Assembly: GCA_963971535.1 (NCBI GenBank)
Contig: OZ020589.1
Location: forward strand, 67,922,239 to 67,986,238
DNA length: 64,000 bases
Source: Notolepis coatsorum
Taxonomy: Eukaryota; Chordata; Actinopteri; Aulopiformes; Paralepididae
Direction of reading: 5' to 3'
Position numbers and translations under genes: made by a program. The notes below the pieces were generated by a model. That model made no database searches. It was not told where the DNA came from and saw only the letters and a program-made list of their open reading frames with translations. Every line of letters begins with the position of its first letter. Position 1 is the stretch's first letter. Shown piece after piece: positions 1 to 9,537 of this stretch.

Positions 1-1436
1 CCATCTCCTCAGAGTCCTCTGATGTAGCCCCCACCTCTTCCCCGGTCCCTGGCAACCCCTCCGAGTCTCCTATAGACTCTTCCCTCTTCTTCCTCTCCTC
101 CGCGCATGTAGACGTTCCCTCTACCGCGTCTCTTTCGCCGCGCGCCTCTAGATGCGCTCTGCCGCCTCCTCGCCCTCCAGCGCTGCCTCCCCGGGTCCAT
201 GGCCCAGATCCAGTAGCTTTCGTTTCGCCTGTAGATGCTCCCGATCTCAGCTGTCTCTCCATGGACTTCAGTGACCTCAGCAGTCCCGAATCAAAACCAT
301 CTATGTTTTCATTTAGGCCTGCTGTGTCCTCTCTCTCTCTCTGCCGCACTGTCAGCTCCCTCTCCTCGTCATCTGTGTGCTGCGTGCTAGGGCCGTCACT
401 CTCCTGTTCACTCTGCCGTGCACTCAGCTCTGCGCTCTCCCCTGGCGCCGTCTCCACTTGATCTCCATCTGGGGTCTGCGTGATCTCCTCTTCCTCATCC
501 TCCTCCGCTTCATCGTCTCCTTCATCTTCTTCCTCTCCTTCGTCTTCTTCCTCTCCTTCTTCATCATCTGCTTCTGCCTCACCATCATCCTCTCCACCTG
601 TTTTCTCCGTCTCAGTGGCTTCTCCTCCGTCGTTTCCACTCTTCTTGGCAGCCCCACCGGTCTCACCTCTTGTACCCTGCTCCTCGTAGCGCTTCCAGGG
701 CGTGCATGTACACTGCGCGTACTTTTCATCACATCCCCTGCACTTTTGTTCAGTGTCACACTCTCTAGCATAGTGTCCTTGCTGGCTACATTTGTGGCAT
801 TTAAAGTCCGGGCAATCTCTCAGGACGTGACCAGGCTGAAGACAGCCTACAAACTCTCACCTGCCTATTATGGATCACTCTAAAATGTTCCATCCCCTGT
901 TGAGTCTCAAACCGGGTCGAATACGGCAGGGATTTGACATACTCAGTGAACTTCACTTTTACGAACCTTGTGCCGTCTATAATGTCCGTTCCAGGCCACG
1001 TCCTTCTCTTGATCTGCGTTACCGCTGCCACTCCCCATTGCTTCAGTTTCTCGAGAATGTCCTCATCCGTTATGTATAAAGGCAGACCCAAAAAAAAGAC
1101 GACAACCTCATCATTCGACAGTTCTCTTGCCATTATCCTACTGTCCTTGATTTTAAATCCGTCCATCAGTTTCTCCTTCACCTTCTCATCCATCAACATG
1201 ACTTCATACTTCTTGGGCGTCTTGTATCGACATCCAATGACGGTCCCACACTCCGACTTTATCACCCTCAAAAGCTCCATCATTGTGACTCTATCAGGCC
1301 CCTCAATGTCCACCTCAACTGTTAATCTTAACTCATATTTTCGTTCATTCATTTCATCCGTCTGTCTCGGAATCCGCCCGCCGTTCGAAATGTTTGTTGC
1401 CATGATTTCCCGTCCGAGCATCGAGACAAACGTCAA
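1..1436 (-). pseudogene. LINE ORF1 with zinc knuckles (Tx1/L1 group), frameshifted and cut by the window edge
   Basis: The ATG is at 1436 on the minus strand and the frame is open to about 845. It holds a nucleic-acid-binding N-terminal domain of the kind often annotated in fish as ZCCHC3-like. At about 845 a one-base change moves the frame. The next frame carries two CCHC knuckles (spacing C-x2-C-x4-H-x4-C, about 790-850) and then a long acidic Glu/Asp-rich tail that stays open to base 1. ORF1 proteins of this kind bind element RNA and come before an EN/RT ORF2, which would lie off the left edge. The host strand is unknown and no host gene is implied. The family is inferred from the domain order. 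Confidence 0.6.
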
Positions 1437-1607
1437 TTTCCCCCAAACAGCTAAAAGCCGTTGGGGGAAACTACACTATACAAAAAACAATATAACACTC
1501 TACTACTTACTCTATACTCACTTTAACCAACTATCTCACTATCAAACTCAAAGCTTCCGCGCGCTGTCAAATTCAAACCGACCTGTCAAAAAGAGGGCGT
1601 GTTCTAG
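1437..1607 (-). promoter_or_regulatory. Putative 5' UTR of the zinc-knuckle LINE
   Basis: This is non-coding sequence between the ORF1 start and a tRNA-like SINE head. It contains a short G-rich hairpin (about 1438-1468: CCCCCAA then TTGGGGG) just upstream of the start codon. No TATA box was found. Assigning it as the element's 5' UTR is inference from position. Confidence 0.3.
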
Positions 1608-1641
1608 GCGACAGTGTTAACCACTACACCACCGTGCCGCT
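1608..1641 (-). mobile_element. tRNA-derived SINE head fragment
   Basis: The minus strand reads as the common fish SINE head, with a Pol III A-box-like TGGTGTAGTGG. It stops abruptly near the anticodon-loop position, where the LINE 5' UTR begins. Only about 34 bp remain and no B box is left. Confidence 0.45.
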
Positions 1642-1644
1642 ACA

Positions 1645-2022
1645 TCTTCAACATGCATTACAGAACACAACACTGCTCTCCAGCGAACGTGCATTTGCTA
1701 AAAAGATGGATGGGATCGCCGGACGGTAAGCAGATCTTTTTAGCCTTAATCTGATTCCGCTTCTCCTGCCCCTGTGTTTCTTCCTGCCGCCGCCTTTGTC
1801 TTTGTCTCTGTCCCGCCTGATCTCCGATGGCCAATCTTGGCATAAAGTGTCTCTAAACTCCTCTTTAAGTCCGGAGTTTAGGTCTATAAGTGACTGGCGG
1901 TCGTATGACGTCCCCGCGAGTGTATTTTCCATAAAAAAAGTAGTAAAAATAAACATAATGACTAAAAGTAAGCACAATCGTTGCGGAGCAAAACCAACGG
2001 CGACTAACCTGAGCCGCGCCAT
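1645..2022 (-). pseudogene. 5' end of a LINE pol ORF (start of endonuclease only)
   Basis: A 124-codon minus ORF starts at 2022 with a hydrophobic N-terminal stretch, then a basic Arg/Gly-rich linker, then the first strand of an APE-type endonuclease (IPSIFLANARS). It ends right after that. Related 5' pieces lie at 18537-18690 and 26645-26882 on the plus strand. This is a LINE fragment, not a host gene. Rex1/L2-group membership is inferred. Confidence 0.5.
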
Positions 2023-2029
2023 TGTAACA

Positions 2030-3060
2030 CTGGTAGTGAAAGGGTTAACCGTCTTTGAGGTTCCCTACACATGTCTTCTGCTGGAAAAAACAAGTGCAGA
2101 ATATAGGGATGTGGGGGCCAAGCAGGCATACCTTTGTAGACATTGGTCTACAGATTATGTGTACCAGGTTACATGCAGATTGGTGAAAATATGTAGGAGG
2201 AGTAGCATTGTAAGTCTTTTTCACAGGAAAATTACGTCATTGAGGGCGGACCCTGGGCGGTGAATTTGGCTTGAGCCAAAGATAATAATAATAAAACCAC
2301 GGGATGCTCTGAACTCTGCATAAGCCAGGGAATCCATTGCTACAAGAAGAAAATTGGACATACAGTTCAAAAGTTACAGGCATAAACATGACTCCAACTT
2401 TGACACGTTGGTGGTGCTAGAGTGCACGAGTTGTCAACATGCCACTTGGTGACAGAGATCAAGTGAGGGTCCCTAAACAGTGTGGTTTTGATACATTAAA
2501 GCATTTCTGAGACATGACTCAACTTCCTGTTTGGCGGCATTGTCACCAAATTCAATTGGCTGTCAAAAGTGAATGCATTGGAAAATCAAAAACATAAATC
2601 AAACCTGTGTAGACAGATTATGTGTACCACGTTTTGTGTAGATTGGGGAAAATCTGTAGGAGGAGTAGCATTTTAAGTGTTTTCACAAAATGCAAAATGG
2701 TGGCATTCCAATATGGGTCGTAAAAATTACGTAATAGGATGCGTTGAACTCGGCTTGAGCCAAGGATGCCAACGGCCCCTTGTTTTTGAAAATCTGACTC
2801 ATGCTTCAAAAGTTGTGCGCATAAATGCACCTCCAACTTTGACATGTGGGTGGCGCTAGACTGTTGGAGCTGGGGACATGGGACTTGGTGACAGGGGTCG
2901 GTGGACTGTTCCGAATCAGTCTGCCAATTTTCATAACGTTCTGCCATACGGTTCTATGGGCTGCCATAGACTCCAATGGCAGAAGAATAATAAGAAATGG
3001 TACAATCACTCAAGGTGGCCTACGTACGCAGCTTCGCTGCTTGGCCCCTAATGATGCATT
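2030..3060 (+). repeat. Dispersed repeat with an internal direct duplication
   Basis: No gene is visible. Segment 2151-2225 (starting CAGATTATGTGTACCA) recurs in diverged form at 2610-2690, and the stretch following each copy is also related (GGCTTGAGCCAA at about 2268 and 2751; CTCCAACTTTGACA at about 2392 and 2831). This indicates two diverged units of about 460 bp. The second ends in a sequence often seen at fish repeat termini (GCTTCGCTGCTTGGCCCC). Confidence 0.45.
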
Positions 3061-3267
3061 CTAGCAGCCTCAATACTCCAGTCCTGATCTCAGCAGGCTG
3101 TTTTTGTGTCTGTAATGAGTGAGCCGTCTTGATCATACAAATACATACGTCTAACAGTGCTGTAAGCCTGTACCGTTGAATGAAATCCAGATCAAACTGT
3201 CAAACTAGGCATTGCAGATCAAATATGACTCGAGATCCAGCAATATCATAAATAATTTTTTTGTCAG
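3061..3267. other. Unassigned spacer before the SINE
   Basis: AT-rich sequence with no coding signal, no recognisable repeat end and no RNA gene. Confidence 0.4.
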
Positions 3268-3280
3268 AAACATATTTTAG

Positions 3281-3737
3281 GAGGGCGGCTGGGTGGCGCT
3301 GGCTCGTCACCAACGCAAGAGACACAGGTTCGAATCCGGCTGTCTGCGTTGCCTCCGGCTTGGGCTGTCTGTCATACTGACTCAATTGGCGGAGTTAGCG
3401 GGTGGAAGTCGATGGGTGGTAATCTGGACTTTGTGGACAGCAACTCCTACAGGTCGGTTGGGGGACGCCTGCACAGCAGAGACAGGAAATGGCGGGGGTA
3501 GTGTGAGCCTCCCACACGTTACACCTCGCCAATGAGAGTCCGCGCTGGCAGGTGAAAAGATGTGACAGGCTGCCTCCTCGTGTAGGGGACACGTGATGCA
3601 AGGCTTCTATCCTCCCTATAACCGGCCAGTGGGGGGCATATGCGAGCAACGTTCAAGACAGGGGAGGGGAGAATTGGCACGGCGAAATTGGGATGGGAGA
3701 AAGATAGAAAAAGAGGAGAAAAAGTGGATAAAAAAAT
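3281..3737 (+). mobile_element. tRNA-derived SINE, copy 1, with 13-bp TSD
   Basis: The head has an A-box-like GGTGGCGCTGG and a B-box GGTTCGAATCC. The body is shared with copies at 17900, 28501 and 63390 (minus), and the tail is A-rich. The element is flanked by AAACATATTTTAG at 3268-3280 and 3738-3750, a perfect TSD consistent with LINE-mediated insertion. It is transcribed by Pol III if active and encodes no protein. Confidence 0.8.
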
Positions 3738-3750
3738 AAACATATTTTAG

Positions 3751-4112
3751 GTTAAACTTTAGGTAGAAAAAAGAAAGTCTTTTGTACACGTTTTTCACAT
3801 GCAATGAGCTTTTTCGCATGACATCACATAAAGAAATCCCAATGACAGTTTCTGAATATGGGCTGTGTGTAAAATTTGACTGGGTTGTCCTATTTCACAG
3901 TTTGAGTGTTAGTAGACCCATCAGAGACCCAAATAAAAGTGGGGTTTTCACAATATATGATCTTAAAATTAACTGCCTGCCTCTGCAATTTAGGCTACAT
4001 GTTCCTCAACAGTTGCCACCTCCTCCCAGATATACTGTTAAAGTTACAATGTATAAGATTATCAATCACAGATTTATTTTGTTTGTACTTTGCACCAAAA
4101 CATATCTTAACA
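3751..4112. other. Unassigned AT-rich DNA
   Basis: The stretch between the SINE and the MITE holds only short chance ORFs. No repeat family or signal was recognised. Confidence 0.4.
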
Positions 4113-4440
4113 TGGCCATACTGACTCACAGTCTACTGTGAGCGAGTTTCATTGACGAGATTAGCAGCAGTGCAGAGATATTCCATTCTGAAGTTTTACA
4201 GGCTTCTAACCAATCAGAGAAGCTTGATGGGAATTTAGTTGGAATAAGTTATTTTAGTGGTTGAATCTACACGGTCCTGCAATGAGGACCATGTAGACTA
4301 ACCAATACATAACCACTAAATGTAAATGCTTATTTAAACAAAAATCTCTTTGAGATCTCTCTGGTTAGAAGGGTGGGAACATTTATAATGGAATATCTCT
4401 GCACTGCTGCTTCACCCGTCAATGTGAGTCAGTATGGCCA
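4113..4440. mobile_element. MITE with long terminal inverted repeats
   Basis: The ends TGGCCATACTGACTCACA (4113-4130) and its complement (to 4440) begin imperfect inverted arms of about 75 bp. These also match around the GCAGAGATATTCCATT motif, and a smaller hairpin sits in the middle (about 4255-4305). No transposase is present. I could not fix the TSD, so the superfamily is open. Confidence 0.6.
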
Positions 4441-4785
4441 CATTTAGAGAAAAATCCAACCCAAAAGATTTACACAACTTACCTTTAACAACCTTTCCCC
4501 TAATTGTTATAATCTTCAACTACTGTGACAGTATATCAAACAATGCTCTTTTTTATGATATCAGAGAAGTGTGAGGAAGTGCCTGGAGAAGTACCTAGTG
4601 TCTAAAAGGGTTGTATTGCTGAATCGCTACGTCACTTGTTATTTAGCCGTCAACTCAATCCACATGCACATTAGTACTGTATGTGGTATATCTGCATTTG
4701 CAGACTCAATAGACCCATGTGCGTTTGCTGCGTTATCTCATTATCATACTTGCTATCTCATTATAGGTCACTTCTTCCTTCATCC
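4441..4785. other. Unassigned DNA flanking the Gypsy element
   Basis: No gene or repeat end recognised. The last five bases, CATCC (4781-4785), are the Gypsy target-site duplication. Confidence 0.4.
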
Positions 4786-4971
4786 TGTTAGATATTTAGT
4801 ATCTCCTCATTTAAGAACGACTCAGTATTTAAACAATAGTCTTTTTATTGCATCATCCGTTCTCGTGCTCCAGCACTCGACTTACTCTCAGTCTGCAAAC
4901 TCTGGAGTGCACGCACAGCGTCAGCTCCTATGACGTAACCACGTAACAGCGTGGTACGTCCATACACAACA
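4786..4971 (-). repeat. 3' LTR of the Gypsy element
   Basis: 186 bp, TG...CA, matching the other LTR except for two substitutions in the TAGTC..TTATTGC stretch. It is the 3' LTR because coding is on the minus strand. Confidence 0.93.
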
Positions 4972-4984
4972 TCCCCTCCTTACT
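4972..4984 (-). promoter_or_regulatory. Polypurine tract
   Basis: Directly inside the 3' LTR the minus strand reads GTAAGGAGGGGA, a purine run at the position where plus-strand DNA synthesis is primed. Confidence 0.75.
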
Positions 4985-5076
4985 AGGACATAAACTCCAA
5001 GGTATCATACAGAAATATCTGTGAATTCAATAACTTTTTTTTTAACTTAAAGAATACAATTCTGTTAAACCTGTTA

Positions 5077-5777
5077 TCAAAAATAAATAATTTTGGTCTG
5101 CCTGTGGGGTCTCTCATACCTAGCCATAGGCGGTGTGGCTTTGGGTGTGGACACCCTAGTGTGAGTCTCTGCATCGGACTCTGTGTCAGGTGTGTTTTCT
5201 TTCTCCTCACCCTCAGTCCATGTTAATTGCGTCTTGCTGGACGATTGTGGAGCAGGATCCTCTGTGTAGTACCTTTTGACGAACGTAGTGTTCCTGGAAT
5301 AGGTCGCTCCACTTTGTTCCCATCTTTACTGATAACCTTGTGTGGTGTCTTGTCAAAGGCTGTTGTAAACTTGTCTGTTTTGTCTTGTTTGAGTAGGACT
5401 TGGTCTCCCACTGACACATCAGAGTATTTTGCTCTGTTCTTGTTGTCAGTGTACAGTTTTGACTTTCCTTTTCTCTCTGCGTCAGTGTCTCTGACCTCCA
5501 GGTCTCTTTGTGGTGTCATGATGTCCGGGAGCTTTCCTCTGATCTTTCTCTTGAACAGGAGCTCTGCAGGACTTTTCCCTGTTGTGGAGTGATCAATAGA
5601 CCGGTAGATAGTCACATACTTGCGTAGCTCCTTCTTCCAGTCCAGCCCCTCGGACTGTGCGATGCGAATCCTCTTCATCAGTGAAGCGTTTTGTCTCTCC
5701 ACCTCCCCATTGGCTTGTGCCCACTTGGGTGTGGTTTTCACATGCTCAATTCCGTTCTCCTGGCAGAATGCTTGAAA
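5077..5777 (-). pseudogene. Gypsy pol, C-terminal part: integrase core end and C-terminal domain
   Basis: This continues the integrase interrupted by the hAT. It starts at the inner edge of the duplicated target site, carries the catalytic Glu of the DDE core (ANGEVERQN), then a basic C-terminal domain. Near 5300 a frameshift moves coding to another frame, which runs on through an acidic tail to a stop at 5077-5079. The shorter frame alone ends at 5223. Function in the element is cDNA strand transfer. This copy cannot make it. Confidence 0.85.
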
Positions 5778-5831
5778 CTGGGCATCAGTGGCGGACTGGG
5801 ACACAAATTCAGCCCGGGACATTCAGACGCA

Positions 5832-5910
5832 CCAGCCCACACACCGGCCCACGCACCGGCCCACGCACCGGCCCACGCACCGGCCCCGAAACCGGCCCAC
5901 ACAACGGCCG
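5832..5910. repeat. Short 12-mer repeat block at the left end of the hAT
   Basis: About six units of GGCCCACGCACC/GGCCCACACACC. The unit is the same as in the large array at 9538-12200, suggesting the array grew from sequence already native to this transposon. Confidence 0.8.
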
Positions 5911-6008
5911 TTATGAAACACTTGTCCAGTATTAAACAACCCAAGGCTGTGGCTAAGGAGTCAACATCAGGGAGACCAAATCTACACACCGCCCCTAGAT
6001 GTGCACTC

Positions 6009-6040
6009 ATGCACAGTGCACACACACACACACACACACA
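6009..6040. repeat. (CA)n microsatellite
   Basis: An uninterrupted CA run of about 16 units, followed by degenerate CA-rich sequence to about 6060. Confidence 0.9.
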
Positions 6041-6327
6041 CAGAGACACACACATACATATACCGTTACTTCCTGTCATTGGCATATGTTTTATTTTTTT
6101 ACTAACATCTTAGTGCCTCATTAGCCTAGGGATTAAGGATACATGAAGTATTAACTACACCATAATAATATTGAGGTTTTGATCCATAGAAAAGGTCTGT
6201 GCTACACAATTTCAGTTAGATTGGATTTATTGTCCTTTAATTTGGCACTCATGACATTAGTTGCTTGCCGTTTAATCAACATCGAAAGACCCCCCACTTC
6301 CTCCCAGACACCCATTCCAAGAGCTTG

Positions 6328-6582
<255 letters not shown>

Positions 6583-6590
<8 letters not shown>

Positions 6591-6695
6591 GGGCTCTCTC
6601 TCTCCCCTCAGGGTCAGCTGTGCTGGACTGGGCTCTCTCTCCCCTCAGGGTCAGCTGTGCTGGACTGGGCTCTCTCTTTCCTCAGAGTCAACTGC
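6583..6695 (+). repeat. Minisatellite of about 38 bp, three units
   Basis: Three copies of a unit with CTGGACTGGGCTCTCTC and CCTCAGGGTCAGCTGTG. The third is diverged at its end. Confidence 0.85.
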
Positions 6696-6699
6696 ATAA

Positions 6700-6769
6700 G
6701 AAGAACATCAGCAATCAATAATAATGGCTTGAATTCATACAGCGTTTTTCAGCCTTTTGAAAACACCCA

Positions 6770-6800
<31 letters not shown>

Positions 6801-7867
6801 TTATTCAGTCATCATCTCACACAATACAATATACCCCATCATTTAACAATATTTGATTTTACAGTGACTGAGAAGGTACAGACTGAAGCAATGCTTATAT
6901 AGCCTATGCCTGTCCTATATTCTTAACAAAAATTAAAAAAATTAAGACTCCAAAACAGTATTCTAAAAGAAAATAGCCAAAAAAAAAACAGTATTATTCA
7001 CCCTTGTAGTTTTCAAAAATAGCTTTACAAACCATTTTCTTAAAAACCAAAAGCGAATTACTCATTCTTAACTGTATATCAGCATTGTTCCACAAAGCGC
7101 TTCACAGAAACCATCAAGCATTCACACTCACACATCATACGCTACTGGTGGTCGTGAGCAGCATCAGCAAACACAGCTTCCCTGTGGCAGACTGACGGAA
7201 TCATGTCTGCTATTCAGCGCCAACCACCATCAACAACCTTCATAAATACATTCAACATTAATGGAATAGGCTAACTACCAACTTAGCTGTAGCAGTTAGC
7301 TGTTATATGCAATCACATTTGTTTAACTACGGGGTAGTAGTTGACCTAGTTGTTAGCTTAAGCTAGTTAGCTGTGGTTATCTACAAACATGTAGATGAGA
7401 CTAATCGAGAACATGGCTAACTGTTGGGAATTCTAAGGTACATCTTATTTAAGCATGTAAAATGGCAACTAATCAATTCAATCAATTAGATTACCAATAT
7501 TATATCAACATGAAAATTTGAAAGGGAACATAATAGTATTTTATTTGAGTATTTACTATTATAATATTAGTAGCCAATTAATTTGCAGCCCGTCCTAGGT
7601 TCTGATTGGCTCTCTAGGTTAGCACTTTAGCTTCCGATGCTGTGGTGGGCACTAGTCCTAACATTGCTAACTAAACTTTTAGTCAGAGAAAAAACGTCAC
7701 GAGTCACGACTATTTACGTCCACGTGCTGTAAGGAATCAGGAATACGGAAAGCACATTGTCTTGTAATAGAATGACTGAAATCACTGCAAGAACTAGTAT
7801 AGGCTAGCTAGCCCTCATGAACCGGCACACACCAACAGTAGAATATGCACTAGGCTACTGCACGCAC
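6700..7867. other. hAT interior without an intact gene
   Basis: AT-rich DNA with a (TAG)n run at 6777-6800. If the hAT originally had later transposase exons they should lie here on the minus strand, but no frame with hAT catalytic-domain features was seen. Confidence 0.4.
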
Positions 7868-8045
7868 CTGTCATGTTACTGTTGGTTCCTTCCACTTGAA
7901 CTTCATCATCATTAGCAGCAGCAGCTACTCTAACGCCAGCCCTTCCTCTACTAAACATGTCTGTAATTTTAGAACATTGTTCTGCGTCTTTTACTAGCAA
8001 TTCTAGCTTTTTCAGCTCCACCCTTTCTTTTTTTGCATTCTCCAT
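7868..8045 (-). pseudogene. First exon-like remnant of a hAT transposase
   Basis: The minus-strand ATG at 8045 opens a 59-codon Lys/Glu-rich stretch (MENAKKERVELKK...) resembling the N-terminus of ZMYM1-like hAT transposases. It ends at a good splice-donor context (CAG then GTGCG at 7867). The orientation and position inside a hAT with matching ends support the reading. No downstream exon was found. It could also be chance: the protein match rests on memory of the family style. Confidence 0.45.
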
Positions 8046-8148
8046 TTCTGCGCTTCTAGGCCTACTTGCGGTTGGGAGGAAACGTGAATCTCATTCACTG
8101 ATGTCTCATGTCTCATTCAAGACTGGCTAACAAAAGCATATCTTTCAC

Positions 8149-8774
8149 TTAAAGGATAACTCCACTATTTTGGGAAATTAGCTTATTTAACATCTTCCCT
8201 GGAGTTAGACAAGAAGATGCATACCTTTTTTGTCTCTGTGCGTGCATTTTAGCTTTGGGAATAGATGCTCCGTTAGCATAGCTTAGCTTCATCACTGGAA
8301 GTGAGGCAGGACAGTAGCCTTACAGTGCCTTACAGTGTATTGCAAGGTCTGACATTGACCAAACTTGATATGCATGACCTTGGTGGGCTCTAGGTCAACT
8401 CCTGAAAAGGGGGTCAATGTCAGACTTTGCAATCAAAAGTTAGGGGGCTAATAACCCTTGCCATAATTTCAGTGCGCCCCTAACTTTTGATTGCAAGGTC
8501 TGACATTGACCCCCTTTTCAGGAGTTGACCTAGAGCCCACCAAGGTCATGCATATCAAGTTTGGTCAATGTCAGACCTTGCAATACACTGTAAGGCACTG
8601 TAAGGCTACTGTCCTGCCTCACTTCCAGTGATGAAGCTAAGCTATGCTAACGGAGCATCTATTCCCAAAGCTAAAATGCACGCACAGAGACAAAAAAGGT
8701 ATGTATCTTCTTGTCTAACTCCAGGGAAGATGTTAAATAAGCTAATTTCCCAAAATAGTGGAGTTATCCTTTAA
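8149..8774. mobile_element. Foldback MITE with TTAA target duplication
   Basis: TTAA at 8149-8152 and 8771-8774 flanks a 618-bp palindrome. The arms are about 294 bp (8153-8446 and 8477-8770), differ at about two positions I could find, and enclose a 30-bp loop. The tip is AGGATAACTCCAC. A TTAA TSD points to Kolobok or piggyBac-type transposition. A partial second copy sits at 26892-27254. Confidence 0.88.
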
Positions 8775-8781
8775 CACCAAG

Positions 8782-9535
8782 AAAACAGTGTGTATGATGT
8801 TCACAAAGTCACCAGTAGAGGTCACTCACTCTAATGTGTTTCTGGGAGAGGCGGAGCTGGACATTGTACATTAATTCAAGTATCTTGGGGTCACATTGGA
8901 CTCTACATTGACCTTCAAAAAGTAATGTGAAGAAAGTGACAAACACAGTCAAGTTTAACATCGAAAACGTCAGGCAGATCAGGCCCTGCCTGCCAGTTAA
9001 TGCTGCAAGGATGTTTCTGCATTCAATGATTTTATCACACATCGAGTACTGTTTTATCAACTGGTCTCTTTCATATGTCACTACTCTTACACCAATAGAA
9101 TTACTCTACAAAAAAGCCATAAAAGTATTTGATAGGAAACCAATTTAATTTCATCACTGTAATGTTTTAGAAAAACATAACATGCTAAGTTTCGAGAATT
9201 TCCAAGTTTTCAAATATACTTGCTTCATGTACAAGGTTCTGTATGGACTTGCCCCTCCCCCATTGAATGAGTTCATCCAACAGAAAGGAGACACTGGCAT
9301 TACCACCAGGGCCATCAGTAGAGGGGACTGTAAGGTGCCTTTTCGGTATACTACCATTGCAAAAACTGTGTTCTCTGTTAAAAGTGGTAACTACTGGAAT
9401 AGCCTACCAGTTGTGATTAGAGAGTGCCCTACATACTCCATGTTCAAGACCCATCTTAAACTGCATCTTAAGGCAAACCAGAACTGTGATCATTTTTAAT
9501 CTGATTTAGTTTATGCAACTTGTTTATTGTTTTAT
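8782..9535 (+). pseudogene. LINE RT C-terminal fragment
   Basis: The reading frame is broken but continuous in sense. It has a FKYLGV-like motif (near 8880), then a thumb region, then the frame 9182-9499 ending in FKTHLKLHLK, typical of the C-terminus of Jockey/CR1-group LINEs. It begins just outside the foldback MITE and ends where the 12-bp satellite starts. Confidence 0.65.
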
Positions 9536-9537
9536 TG

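Noticed and set aside
424-771. Arg/Lys-rich minus ORF
   Set aside because: It is a shifted frame over the acidic tail of the LINE ORF1. The sense frame there is the Glu/Asp-rich one.
801-1436. Host ZCCHC3 gene
   Set aside because: The zinc-knuckle arrangement resembles it, but the frameshift, the acidic tail and the LINE-rich context fit a retrotransposon ORF1.
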